DNA from: DATDVC01 sp036517695 | GTDB taxonomy: Bacteria; Patescibacteriota; Minisyncoccia; Phycocordibacterales; WO2-35-19 | NCBI GenBank assembly: GCA_036517695.1 | Contig: DATDVC010000006.1 | Coordinates: 1-21,212 of the forward strand | Reading direction: 5' to 3' | Length of the DNA: 21,212 nt | Shown here: positions 8,557-15,554 of the stretch, in pieces | Layout of the letters: the number at the start of each line of letters is the position of its first letter | Numbering within the stretch: position 1 is the stretch's first letter | Translations under genes and position numbers: made by a program | Notes under the pieces: model-generated | The model's input: the letters and a program-made list of their open reading frames with translations, nothing else | Told to the model about the DNA's origin: nothing | Database searches by the model: none

Positions 8557-8901
8557 ATGGAATACACAATAGACGCGCAGAATAAAAAATTGGGAAGGGT
8601 TGCAAGTCAGGTAGCCATTATTTTAATGGGTAAAAATAAAAGCGATTTTGCAAGAAATACCATTCCTTCCGCGAAGGTGTGTGTGTTAAACGCAGGCAAG
8701 ATTTCTGTTACCAATAAAAAAATGGAAGAGAAAGTTTATACAACTTACTCTGGCTATCCGGGCGGGTTAAAACAGAAGAGCATGAAGCATCTTGTTGGCA
8801 CCAAAGGAATGAAAGAATCGTTGAGAGTTGCCATAAAGGGCATGTTGCCAAAAAATAAATTGCGAGACAGAATGATGAAAAATTTAATAATTAACGACTA
8901 A
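8557..8901 (+). CDS. rplM: 50S ribosomal protein L13, compact form
   Basis: L13 is an early large-subunit assembly protein. The conserved core is there: EYTIDAQNKKLGRVASQVAI near the start, VLNAGKISVTNKK in the middle, YSGYPGGLKQKSMKHLVGTK, and AIKGMLPKNKLRDRMMKNLI near the end. At 114 residues it is shorter than the E. coli protein (142). It lacks roughly 13 residues before the core and the tail that normally follows the GMLP region. The stop is unambiguous, so this is a real trimming and not a frameshift. It forms the usual pair with rpsI 10 bases downstream, and here that pair is attached directly to the alpha operon. Confidence 0.97.
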   Translation: MEYTIDAQNKKLGRVASQVAIILMGKNKSDFARNTIPSAKVCVLNAGKISVTNKKMEEKVYTTYSGYPGGLKQKSMKHLVGTKGMKESLRVAIKGMLPKNKLRDRMMKNLIIND

Positions 8902-8911
8902 TCGCCCTAAA

Positions 8912-9319
8912 ATGACGACAAAAGAAAGTTCAACTAAATACATTGAGGGCATAGGCAGAAGAAAGACTTCTGTTGCCCGTGTTAGGATAGTGCCCGCTTC
9001 CAAAAACACTTTCAGCATAAACGAAAGAGATTTGGCGGCGTATTTTCCAACTGCTGAACTAAGAAGTCTCATAGAGAGTCCCATAAAAGAGTCTGGCGCC
9101 AAAGGTTTTTCTGTTTCTGCAGAAATCAAGGGTGGAGGCATCCACTCCCAAGCTGAAGCCATGAGGCATGGTTTGGGCAGGGCTATATCAAAATACGACG
9201 AATCATTGAGACAAAAAATGAAGGTGGAAGGTTTTCTGAAGCGAGATCCGCGGGCCAAAGAACGTCGCAAATTTGGGCTCAAAAAAGCTCGCAAAGCTCC
9301 GCAGTGGTCAAAACGATAG
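8912..9319 (+). CDS. rpsI: 30S ribosomal protein S9
   Basis: S9 is a head protein whose C-terminal tail reaches the P-site tRNA. Recognised by YIEGIGRRKTSVARVRIVPA near the N-terminus, KGGGIHSQAEAMRHGLGRAI in the middle and the basic end RRKFGLKKARKAPQWSKR, which closes with the universal S-K-R tail. Length is 135 residues, with about 8 extra at the front. It follows rplM by 10 bases. The gap to grpE is 44 bases and contains a REP-like imperfect palindrome. Confidence 0.98.
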   Translation: MTTKESSTKYIEGIGRRKTSVARVRIVPASKNTFSINERDLAAYFPTAELRSLIESPIKESGAKGFSVSAEIKGGGIHSQAEAMRHGLGRAISKYDESLRQKMKVEGFLKRDPRAKERRKFGLKKARKAPQWSKR

Positions 9320-9325
9320 TGTAGA

Positions 9326-9344
9326 CACTGAGCTTGCCGAAGTG
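9326..9344. repeat. REP-like imperfect palindrome in the rpsI-grpE gap
   Basis: The sequence CACTGAGCTTGCCGAAGTG has outer arms CACT/AGTG. It resembles a short motif, often written as CACTTCGACAAGCTCAGTG on the other strand, that I recall as a dispersed palindrome in many bacterial genomes. Only one copy is visible in the window. A transposase-like gene of the REP-associated type lies about 7.6 kb away. The match is by memory and the stem is short, so this is tentative. Confidence 0.35.
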
Positions 9345-9363
9345 AGTAAGCGATAAATTTAAT

Positions 9364-9906
9364 ATGAACGAAAAAGACGAAGACATAACTTTTTCTGATG
9401 AGGAAGAGGGTTCTAATCTGGGAGCTGTTTTGAAAAAGTTGCGGGAGAAGTTGAAAGAGAGCGAAAAAAAAGCTGAAGAATATTTAACTGGTTGGCAGAA
9501 AGAACGTGCCGAGAGTGTCAATTTACGAAAAAGATTGGAAGAAGAGAAGCGCGACTTTGCCAAATTTGCCAAAGAAGACATCGCAACCGAACTGATTCCG
9601 GTCTTGGATTCTTTTGAATCAGCTTTTAAAAACAAAGAAGTTTGGGAAAAGGTGGACAAAAATTGGAGAATGGGAGTCGAATACATACACACCCAGCTTC
9701 TTGGTGTCCTGGCAAACCATGGCGTCTCCGTAGTTAACCCGTTGGGAGAAAAATTTGATCCAATGAGAGACGAGGCGGTGGAAAGCGTCGTGGTGGAAAA
9801 AGAAGAGGATAATCATAAAATTCTAGAGGTCTTAAGCGTTGGATACAAACTTCAAGACAAAATCATCCGCGCCCCGAAGGTCAAGGTTGCGGAATATAAT
9901 GGTTAG
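9364..9906 (+). CDS. grpE: GrpE, nucleotide exchange factor for DnaK
   Basis: GrpE releases ADP from DnaK and so resets the Hsp70 cycle. The acidic N-terminal tail (DEEEG) leads into a long coiled coil at about residues 20-75 (LKKLREKLKESEKKAEEYLT, then GWQKERAESVNLRKRLEEEK). The dimer and beta-wing part follows, with the family signature GMGVEY-like WRMGVEYIHTQLLGVLANHG, then NPLGEKFDPMRDEAV and VGYKLQDKIIRAPKVKVAE. Length is 180 residues, normal. It comes 44 bases after rpsI, so it may be read from the ribosomal operon; a weak AT-rich stretch (GATAAATTTAAT) just before the ATG could also be a promoter. No HrcA gene is visible beside it. Confidence 0.96.
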   Translation: MNEKDEDITFSDEEEGSNLGAVLKKLREKLKESEKKAEEYLTGWQKERAESVNLRKRLEEEKRDFAKFAKEDIATELIPVLDSFESAFKNKEVWEKVDKNWRMGVEYIHTQLLGVLANHGVSVVNPLGEKFDPMRDEAVESVVVEKEEDNHKILEVLSVGYKLQDKIIRAPKVKVAEYNG

Positions 9907-9910
9907 TTGA

Positions 9911-9916
9911 TAGAAT
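9911..9916 (+). promoter_or_regulatory. Extended -10 box TAGAAT, predicted leaderless start
   Basis: TAGAAT with an upstream TG (TGA-TAGAAT, an extended -10) ends six bases before the ATG at 9923. A possible weak -35, TTGCGG (9887-9892), lies 18 bases upstream inside the end of grpE. Confidence 0.5.
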
Positions 9917-9922
9917 ATACAC

Positions 9923-10240
9923 ATGAAAGATGCCGATATAAAAAAATATATAAAACAAGTAGCAAAAGAGGTTGGTACGGACATCAAGCGTCAAATGGGA
10001 GCGTATAAAGAAGAGATGCATGGATACGTTAAAGCTGTAGCAGAACAACATTTGGGCCTCAATGAAAAAATTGATAAAATGCAGGGGGAGATAAATAATC
10101 TAGCCTATGATGTCAAGGACATAAAATCAAAAATGGCTAACGTTGAATACACTATGAATGTCAGTTTTGAAAGAAAAGCAGATAAGAAATTATTTGTGGA
10201 TTTAGACAACAGGGTTCAAAAATTAGAACACAAAAGGTAA
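9923..10240 (+). CDS. Small coiled-coil protein between grpE and dnaK, unknown function
   Basis: A 105-residue, highly charged protein with no recognised domain. The middle and C-terminal parts look like heptads of a helical coiled coil (NEKIDKMQGEINNLAYDVKD at about residues 46-65, and LFVDLDNRVQKLEHKR at the end). No membrane span or signal peptide and no cysteines are visible. Codon use and base composition match the neighbours, and the reading frame fills the gap between grpE and dnaK, so I take it as a real gene. Its position could mean a chaperone-related role, but proteins of this type, resembling short phage or CPR coiled-coil proteins, also occur elsewhere, so the link is only inference. 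It appears to have its own -10 box. Confidence 0.8.
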   Translation: MKDADIKKYIKQVAKEVGTDIKRQMGAYKEEMHGYVKAVAEQHLGLNEKIDKMQGEINNLAYDVKDIKSKMANVEYTMNVSFERKADKKLFVDLDNRVQKLEHKR

Positions 10241-10332
10241 AGCGCGCGGGGGTTTCGTCCAAAGATATACTTGGTAGCTACATCAAACAGTAGTTTTTGT
10301 TGTTGTCAAGTGCATAAAAATCTAAGCGGTTG

Positions 10333-10338
10333 TATAAT
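10333..10338 (+). promoter_or_regulatory. -10 box TATAAT of the dnaK promoter
   Basis: A perfect TATAAT in the 190-base gap before dnaK. Transcription would start near 10345 and give a leader of about 86 bases. A TTGTCA upstream (10303-10308) is 24 bases away, too far to be its -35. Confidence 0.55.
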
Positions 10339-10383
10339 TTAGGCGCTAAATTAATTAAAATTATTAATAACTAACAGAAATTA

Positions 10384-10430
10384 GTCGTGCTTTAATCGAC
10401 GTAGCGCACGACATGATTTCGCAAAATCAT
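10384..10430 (+). promoter_or_regulatory. Two back-to-back hairpins in the dnaK leader
   Basis: First inverted repeat: GTCGTGC (10384-10390) and GCACGAC (10406-10412), perfect 7 bp with a 15-base loop. Second, beginning at the very next base: ATGATTT (10413-10419), loop CGCA, AAATCAT (10424-10430), also perfect 7 bp. The second hairpin ends directly at the dnaK ATG (10431) and contains an in-frame ATG (10413) in its 5' arm. It does not match the CIRCE/HrcA operator (9-base arms, 9-base spacer, TTAGCACTC); only the TTAG before the first arm is reminiscent. Either a protein operator or an RNA structure controlling dnaK translation is plausible. Confidence 0.6.
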
Positions 10431-12320
10431 ATGTCAAAAATCATAGGAATAGATTTAGGAACTACAAATTCTGCGGTGGCTGTAATGGAAGCTGGGGCTC
10501 CTAAAATTATCGAGAATGCGGAAGGAGCTCGAACCACGCCTTCGATTGTGGCTGTTTCAAAGACCGGCGAAAGACTTGTGGGGCTTCTGGCAAGAAGGCA
10601 GGCTGTAACCAATCCAACCAACACAGTTTTTGGCATAAAAAGATTTATTGGACACAATTTTGACGAAGATGCGGTGCAGAAAGACAAGGGCACCGTGCCT
10701 TTTGAAATAGCGAAGTCCGAATCGGGCGGAGTTTCGGTAAAAATCGGAGACAAAAATTACAAACCGGAAGAAATATCCGCAATGATTTTGAGCAAGCTCA
10801 AAGCTGATGCTGAAGCCAAATTGGGCGAGAAAATAACCGAAGCCATCATAACTGTGCCGGCTTACTTCAACGACGCCCAAAGAAAAGCCACCAAAGATGC
10901 CGGGGCTATTGCCGGTCTTGATGTCAAAAGAATAATAAATGAACCAACTGCGGCCGCTCTGGCATATGGATTCAACAAGAAGAAAGATGAAAAGATTGCA
11001 GTTTTTGATTTTGGTGGCGGCACCTTTGACATTTCTATTTTGGAAGTCGGGGATGATGTGGTTGAGGTCAAATCTACGGACGGGGATTCTCACCTTGGCG
11101 GTAAGGACATAGATCAAAAAATAATAAAGTGGCTTGCTCTCGAATTTAAAAAAGAATCAGGAATAGACATTACAAAGGACCCGCTTGCTCTGCAGAGACT
11201 TGATGAGTCGGCGGAAAAGGCCAAGATAGAGCTTTCGACCGCGATGGAAACGGAGGTGAACATACCATTTATAACTTCAGATTCTTCTGGTCCTAGGCAT
11301 TTGGTTTTAAAAATGAGTCGAGCCAAGCTCGAAGAAATCGCAGATGAATTTATAGGAAGAGCGATGGAAATAACCAAGAGAGCCATAGAAGCTTCTCCAT
11401 TTAAGGTTTCTGAAATTGATGAAGTCGTCTTAGTGGGAGGGCAGACGAGGATGCCGAAGCTGGTTGAGGAGGTTAAGAAATTTTTCGGGCGTGAACCAAA
11501 CAAATCGATCAACCCGGACGAGGTCGTTGCTCTGGGTGCCGCCATACAAGGAGGCATTATCGCGGGGGATGTGAAAGATGTCTTGCTTCTAGATGTGATA
11601 CCTCTGTCTTTTGGCATTGAAACTATGGGTGGTGTCAATACAAAACTTATAGAAAAAAATACCACAGTTCCGGCTTCGCGTTCCCAAGTTTTCTCAACTG
11701 CGGCGGATAACCAAACTAGTGTCGAGATTCATGTTGTGCAAGGAGAGAGGCCCCTTGCTTCAGACAACAGGACTTTGGGCAGATTTATTTTAGATGGTAT
11801 TGCTCCGGCGCCAAGAGGTGTCCCTCAAGTTGAGGTTTCTTTTGATATAGATGCAAACGGCATTTTGAACGTCAAAGCAAAGGATAAAGCTACCGGCAAA
11901 GAGCAGTCCGTAAGAATCGAAGCTTCCTCCGGACTTTCGAGTGAAGAGATTGAAAAAATGAAAAAAGACGCGGAAGTGCATGCGACCGAAGATGCTAAGA
12001 AAAAAGAAATTGCAGAAGTAAAAAATCTCGCAGAGCAGATGATTTATACCGCGGAAAAAGCTTTAAAAGACGCGGAGGGGAAAATCAGTGAAGATATTAA
12101 AAATGGAGTAAATGCCAAAATATCAGAGCTCCGAACTGCGCTTACCGGTGGTGATATAACGGCGATCAAAACTGCTTCCCAAAATCTTTCGGCTGAAATG
12201 CAAAAGATTGGCGAGTATCTGTCCAAAAATCCCTCTTCACCAGAAGCTTCGGCGGATAAGGAAAATCCTTCTCAACCGGAGACTGGAGCGGCCGACAGTG
12301 GTTCTTCCCAAAATTCCTAA
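10431..12320 (+). CDS. dnaK: Molecular chaperone DnaK (Hsp70)
   Basis: ATP-driven Hsp70 chaperone working with DnaJ and GrpE in the cytoplasm. The ATPase domain begins IIGIDLGTTNSAVAVMEAG and has the phosphate-2 loop FDFGGGTFDISILEVGDD and the adenosine motif VVLVGGQTRMPKLVEEVKKF. The interdomain linker DVLLLDV is at about residues 383-389, followed by the beta-sandwich substrate domain and a helical lid. The last 30 or so residues are a disordered Ser/Pro/Glu-rich tail that lacks the EEVD end of eukaryotic forms. It keeps the full-length lobe I of Gram-negative-type Hsp70s. I chose the ATG at 10431 (MSKIIGIDLG), giving 629 residues; an in-frame ATG at 10413 would add six residues but lies inside a perfect hairpin. 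Confidence 0.98.
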   Translation: MSKIIGIDLGTTNSAVAVMEAGAPKIIENAEGARTTPSIVAVSKTGERLVGLLARRQAVTNPTNTVFGIKRFIGHNFDEDAVQKDKGTVPFEIAKSESGGVSVKIGDKNYKPEEISAMILSKLKADAEAKLGEKITEAIITVPAYFNDAQRKATKDAGAIAGLDVKRIINEPTAAALAYGFNKKKDEKIAVFDFGGGTFDISILEVGDDVVEVKSTDGDSHLGGKDIDQKIIKWLALEFKKESGIDITKDPLALQRLDESAEKAKIELSTAMETEVNIPFITSDSSGPRHLVLKMSRAKLEEIADEFIGRAMEITKRAIEASPFKVSEIDEVVLVGGQTRMPKLVEEVKKFFGREPNKSINPDEVVALGAAIQGGIIAGDVKDVLLLDVIPLSFGIETMGGVNTKLIEKNTTVPASRSQVFSTAADNQTSVEIHVVQGERPLASDNRTLGRFILDGIAPAPRGVPQVEVSFDIDANGILNVKAKDKATGKEQSVRIEASSGLSSEEIEKMKKDAEVHATEDAKKKEIAEVKNLAEQMIYTAEKALKDAEGKISEDIKNGVNAKISELRTALTGGDITAIKTASQNLSAEMQKIGEYLSKNPSSPEASADKENPSQPETGAADSGSSQNS

Positions 12321-12324
12321 ATTC

Positions 12325-12352
12325 TTGATATTGTCTATAAATCAAATATAAT
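12325..12352 (+). promoter_or_regulatory. Promoter of dnaJ, predicted leaderless
   Basis: TTGATA (12325-12330), a 16-base spacer and a perfect TATAAT (12347-12352). The -10 ends six bases before the ATG at 12359, so the predicted first transcribed base is the A of that ATG. This is the best two-box promoter in the window and it lies entirely in the 38-base dnaK-dnaJ gap. Confidence 0.65.
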
Positions 12353-12358
12353 CAAGTC

Positions 12359-13462
12359 ATGACTAAAAATTACTATGAAATACTGGGGGTAGACAAAAAG
12401 GCCTCAAAAGAGGACATAAAAAAGGCTTTCAGAAAGCTGGCTCATCAGTACCACCCTGATAAAAAGGGTGGTGATGCAGATAAATTCAAAGAGGTAAACG
12501 AAGCTTACAGTGTCCTTTCCGACGACCAAAAAAGAGCCCAATATGATACTTATGGCCAAGCTTTCAACGGAGCTGGCCCCGGCGGCGCCGGTTTCCAGGG
12601 CAACTGGCAAGATTTTGGTGGTTTTGACTTTTCTGGTTTTACAAATGGCGGTCAGGGTTTTGGTGCTGAAGGTTTTGATCTCGGTGATATTTTTGGCGAA
12701 TTTTTCGGCGGCGGAAGGCGGCAAGCCAAACGAGGGAGAGATATTTCGATAGACATAGAGCTGTCTTTCGAGGAGGCGGTGTTTGGAGTTGATCGAACCT
12801 TTCTTCTAAATAAAGTTTCTATATGTAAAATATGCAATGGAAGTGGCGCAAATTCGCCAGCTGGCGGAGGGCAACCACAGATGACTGAATGCAAGACTTG
12901 TAACGGTAAAGGGCGCATCAGGGAGATGAAGAGATCTATTTTCGGTTCGGTCGAGGTGGCTCGTTCTTGCGAAACTTGCGCTGGCTCTGGCAAAGTCCCG
13001 AAAGAAAAATGTATTTTCTGTGACGGGCTAGGTGTGTTAAAGAGGGAAGAGGAAGTCAAAATAAAAATTCCGGCAGGCATCGACAATGGAGAAATGATAC
13101 GACTTTCCGGCGCGGGCGAGGCCGTCAGGGGCGGTGTGTCCGGAGATTTGTATATAAAGACTCACGTTAAAAAACACAAAATTTTCCAAAAGGAGGGCAA
13201 CGATCTGACCATGATCCTCGAGGTTAAGCTCTCTGATGCTCTTCTTGGGGCGGATTACAAAATAGAAACTCTTGATGGCTTGATTGATTTGAAAATACCG
13301 GAAGGGATTAACACTGGTGAAGTTTTGCAAATAAAAGGCAAGGGGGTTCCGCGTGGTAACAAGCGTGGCGATATCTTGGTTCGGGTTAAGGTTTTGGTGC
13401 CGAAGAAATTGTCAAAATCCGCAAAAGAAATAGTAAAAAAACTTCGCGAAGAAGGCATCTAG
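12359..13462 (+). CDS. dnaJ: Co-chaperone DnaJ (Hsp40, type I)
   Basis: DnaJ delivers unfolded proteins to DnaK and stimulates its ATPase. All type I parts are present in order: J domain at residues 1-70 with HPD at 32-34; a Gly/Phe-rich region at about 67-118; four CxxCxGxG zinc repeats (starting at Cys156, Cys178, Cys204 and Cys218; the last reads CIFCDGLG); and the C-terminal substrate-binding and dimer domains. Length is 367 residues, normal. It follows dnaK by 38 bases but has its own strong promoter, so it can be made independently of dnaK. The chaperone set in this window is complete (GrpE, DnaK, DnaJ). Confidence 0.98.
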   Translation: MTKNYYEILGVDKKASKEDIKKAFRKLAHQYHPDKKGGDADKFKEVNEAYSVLSDDQKRAQYDTYGQAFNGAGPGGAGFQGNWQDFGGFDFSGFTNGGQGFGAEGFDLGDIFGEFFGGGRRQAKRGRDISIDIELSFEEAVFGVDRTFLLNKVSICKICNGSGANSPAGGGQPQMTECKTCNGKGRIREMKRSIFGSVEVARSCETCAGSGKVPKEKCIFCDGLGVLKREEEVKIKIPAGIDNGEMIRLSGAGEAVRGGVSGDLYIKTHVKKHKIFQKEGNDLTMILEVKLSDALLGADYKIETLDGLIDLKIPEGINTGEVLQIKGKGVPRGNKRGDILVRVKVLVPKKLSKSAKEIVKKLREEGI

Positions 13463-13523
13463 ATTGAAAAATAAGTTTTCCACTTGTTGAAACAACACCA
13501 AGCTAGGGGGCGGTGTTTGCTCG

Positions 13524-13532
13524 TGCTAAAAT
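13524..13532 (+). promoter_or_regulatory. Extended -10 box (TGC-TAAAAT) for the GH15 gene
   Basis: TAAAAT (13527-13532) preceded by TGC, the extended -10 form that can work without a -35. It ends six bases before the ATG at 13539, again predicting a leaderless mRNA. No -35 match is seen at the right distance. Confidence 0.5.
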
Positions 13533-13538
13533 ATTTGC

Positions 13539-15527
13539 ATGGCGCGTTCAATGGTCTTGGGTAATGGCAATGTGGCGGTATGCTTGGATAAGTTTGGCCA
13601 AGTGAGAGATTTTTATTTTCCATATGTAGGCCAAGATAATCATATAGGCAGAAATCAAGTTCATAAAATAGGAGTATTTGTCGATGGTAAAATACATTGG
13701 ATAGACAATGGCGAATGGCGGGTAAACATTTCTTTCGCTAGAAATTCTATGGTTTCGGAAGTTGAGGCGCATAATGACAGGATAAAGGTATCGCTTCATT
13801 CTTCTGATATAGTCTACAATGAAAAAAATATTTTTCTGCGCAAAGTTACTCTGTTCAACAAAGACTCAAGAGATCGAGAGATAAAAATATTTTTTAACCA
13901 GCAGTTTAAAATAGGCGACACCAATCATGCGGATACGGCATATTTTTCAAGTGTGGTTGAGTCCATAATACACTACAAAGGCAGAAGAGTTTTTTTGGTT
14001 GGTGGCGCCTGTGACAGTAAGCCGTTTGATGATTACGGAATAGGCTTTTGCGGGATCGAAGGCAAGGAGGGCACTTGGGTAGATGCTGAAGATGGTAGGT
14101 TGTCAAAAAATCCAATAGAACACGGGATAGTCGATTCGGTTATAAGTTGGAGCAGAAATATTCCGGCTGACGGTTCAATAGAAATAGATTACTTTGTGGC
14201 GGTTGGAGAAACCTACAAAGAGACGTGTGAGTTATTAGAATATTTTTTTGTAAAAGGTGGCAATCATCTCATAGAGTCAACCAAGGATTTTTGGAGCGCT
14301 TGGCTTGGTCAGGCAGACACTTCTTTCCCCGGACTTTCGGAAAAAGCCAAAAATTTATTCCATGATTCTTTGTTAGTCATGAGAGTCCATGCGGACAATA
14401 GGGGTGGTATATTAGCTTCGCTAGATTCTGGGAATGTTCAATATGGCGGAGATACTTATGGCTATGTGTGGCCACGGGATGCTTGTTTTACGGCATGGAC
14501 TTTTGATTTGGCGGGGTTTAGCGATGTTACAAAAAGATTTTATTCTTTTGCCTCTGATGTTTTAACTGAAGAAGGATATGTACTACATAAATACCAGCCC
14601 GATCATTCTCTGGGTAGCTCGTGGCATCCGTGGGTCAAGGACGGTAAGAGGCAGTTGGCTATCCAAGAAGATGAGACTGCGATACTCATTGTTGGTCTTT
14701 GGGAGCATTATATAAGAGCGAGAGATTTGGAATTTATAGAAAGTATTTACAATAGTTTTATAAAAAAGGCCGCTGATTTTATGATCCGGTATAAAAACGT
14801 GCACACAGGACTACCTCTGCCAAGCTATGATTTGTGGGAAGAAAGATACGCAGTAACCCCGTTTACTTCCTCTGTAGTTTACGGAGGTCTTGTTTCCGCT
14901 GGCCATTTTGCAAAGACTTTGGGCAAAGAAGAAGATATGGCGAAGTTTTACTCTGAAGCGGAAAATTTACGCAAATCAATAATCAAATATCTCTGGGATG
15001 ACAATTTAAAATATTTTTTTAGGATTACCGGAGAAAATCTAGATAAAGACAAGACAATCGACATAAGCAGTTTCTACGGACCTTTTAGGTTCGGTGTTCT
15101 CTCGGCCGATGACCCCAGAATGAAGGAGGCCTACTTATTAGTAAAGGACAGGCTCGCCAAGGGCATAGAAATTGGCGGGCTGGCCAGATATGAGAATGAT
15201 CAGTACTCGAGAATTTCGGGTGGTTCAACGGGAAATCCTTGGTTCGTCTCTACTTTGTGGCTAACTCAATACAAGATAGCCACATCATCATCCAAATCGG
15301 AGTTGCAAGGGGCGATTTCCGATATAGAATGGGTGGCTAAATTTTCAAATTCCGGTATGCTTGCAGAGCAGCTGGATCCCCATACTGGGGCAGAAATATC
15401 GGCTACTCCGCTTACGTGGAGTCACTCGGAATTTGTACGCACAATTTTGGAGTATTCGAAAAAACTTACTTCCTTCTCTCAACCCAGAAAAATTGAAGTG
15501 AGGAGCGAACCTTTGCATAATTCTTAA
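13539..15527 (+). CDS. Glycoside hydrolase family 15 (glucoamylase-like)
   Basis: GH15 enzymes release glucose from the non-reducing ends of alpha-glucans; some bacterial members are trehalases or glucodextranases. The 662-residue protein has the usual two parts. An N-terminal beta-sandwich is at about 1-265 (GNGNVAVCLDKFGQVRDFYF). A C-terminal (alpha/alpha)6 barrel follows, with GGDTYGYVWPRDACFTAWTF, the catalytic acid region YDLWEERYAVTPFT (Glu434/Glu435) and the catalytic base region LAEQLDPHTGAEISATPLTW (Glu610). No signal peptide or membrane span is seen, so it should act in the cytoplasm, presumably on stored or imported glucan. It lies between dnaJ and gatB with its own -10 box. The exact substrate cannot be told from sequence by eye. 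Confidence 0.9.
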   Translation: MARSMVLGNGNVAVCLDKFGQVRDFYFPYVGQDNHIGRNQVHKIGVFVDGKIHWIDNGEWRVNISFARNSMVSEVEAHNDRIKVSLHSSDIVYNEKNIFLRKVTLFNKDSRDREIKIFFNQQFKIGDTNHADTAYFSSVVESIIHYKGRRVFLVGGACDSKPFDDYGIGFCGIEGKEGTWVDAEDGRLSKNPIEHGIVDSVISWSRNIPADGSIEIDYFVAVGETYKETCELLEYFFVKGGNHLIESTKDFWSAWLGQADTSFPGLSEKAKNLFHDSLLVMRVHADNRGGILASLDSGNVQYGGDTYGYVWPRDACFTAWTFDLAGFSDVTKRFYSFASDVLTEEGYVLHKYQPDHSLGSSWHPWVKDGKRQLAIQEDETAILIVGLWEHYIRARDLEFIESIYNSFIKKAADFMIRYKNVHTGLPLPSYDLWEERYAVTPFTSSVVYGGLVSAGHFAKTLGKEEDMAKFYSEAENLRKSIIKYLWDDNLKYFFRITGENLDKDKTIDISSFYGPFRFGVLSADDPRMKEAYLLVKDRLAKGIEIGGLARYENDQYSRISGGSTGNPWFVSTLWLTQYKIATSSSKSELQGAISDIEWVAKFSNSGMLAEQLDPHTGAEISATPLTWSHSEFVRTILEYSKKLTSFSQPRKIEVRSEPLHNS

Positions 15528-15541
15528 AATTGTTCTATATT
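15513..15541 (+). promoter_or_regulatory. Candidate gatB promoter
   Basis: TTGCAT (15513-15518), a 17-base spacer and TATATT (15536-15541). The -35 overlaps the end of the GH15 coding region. Transcription would start about seven bases before the gatB ATG, a very short leader without a Shine-Dalgarno sequence. Confidence 0.4.
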
Positions 15542-15554
15542 TTGAAAATCTACC

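Noticed and set aside
10303..10338. TTGTCA as the -35 of the dnaK promoter
   Set aside because: It is 24 bases from the TATAAT; only the -10 is kept.
10384..10412. CIRCE (HrcA) operator before dnaK
   Set aside because: Arms are 7 bp with a 15-base spacer and do not match TTAGCACTC/GAGTGCTAA; only four bases (TTAG) next to the left arm agree.
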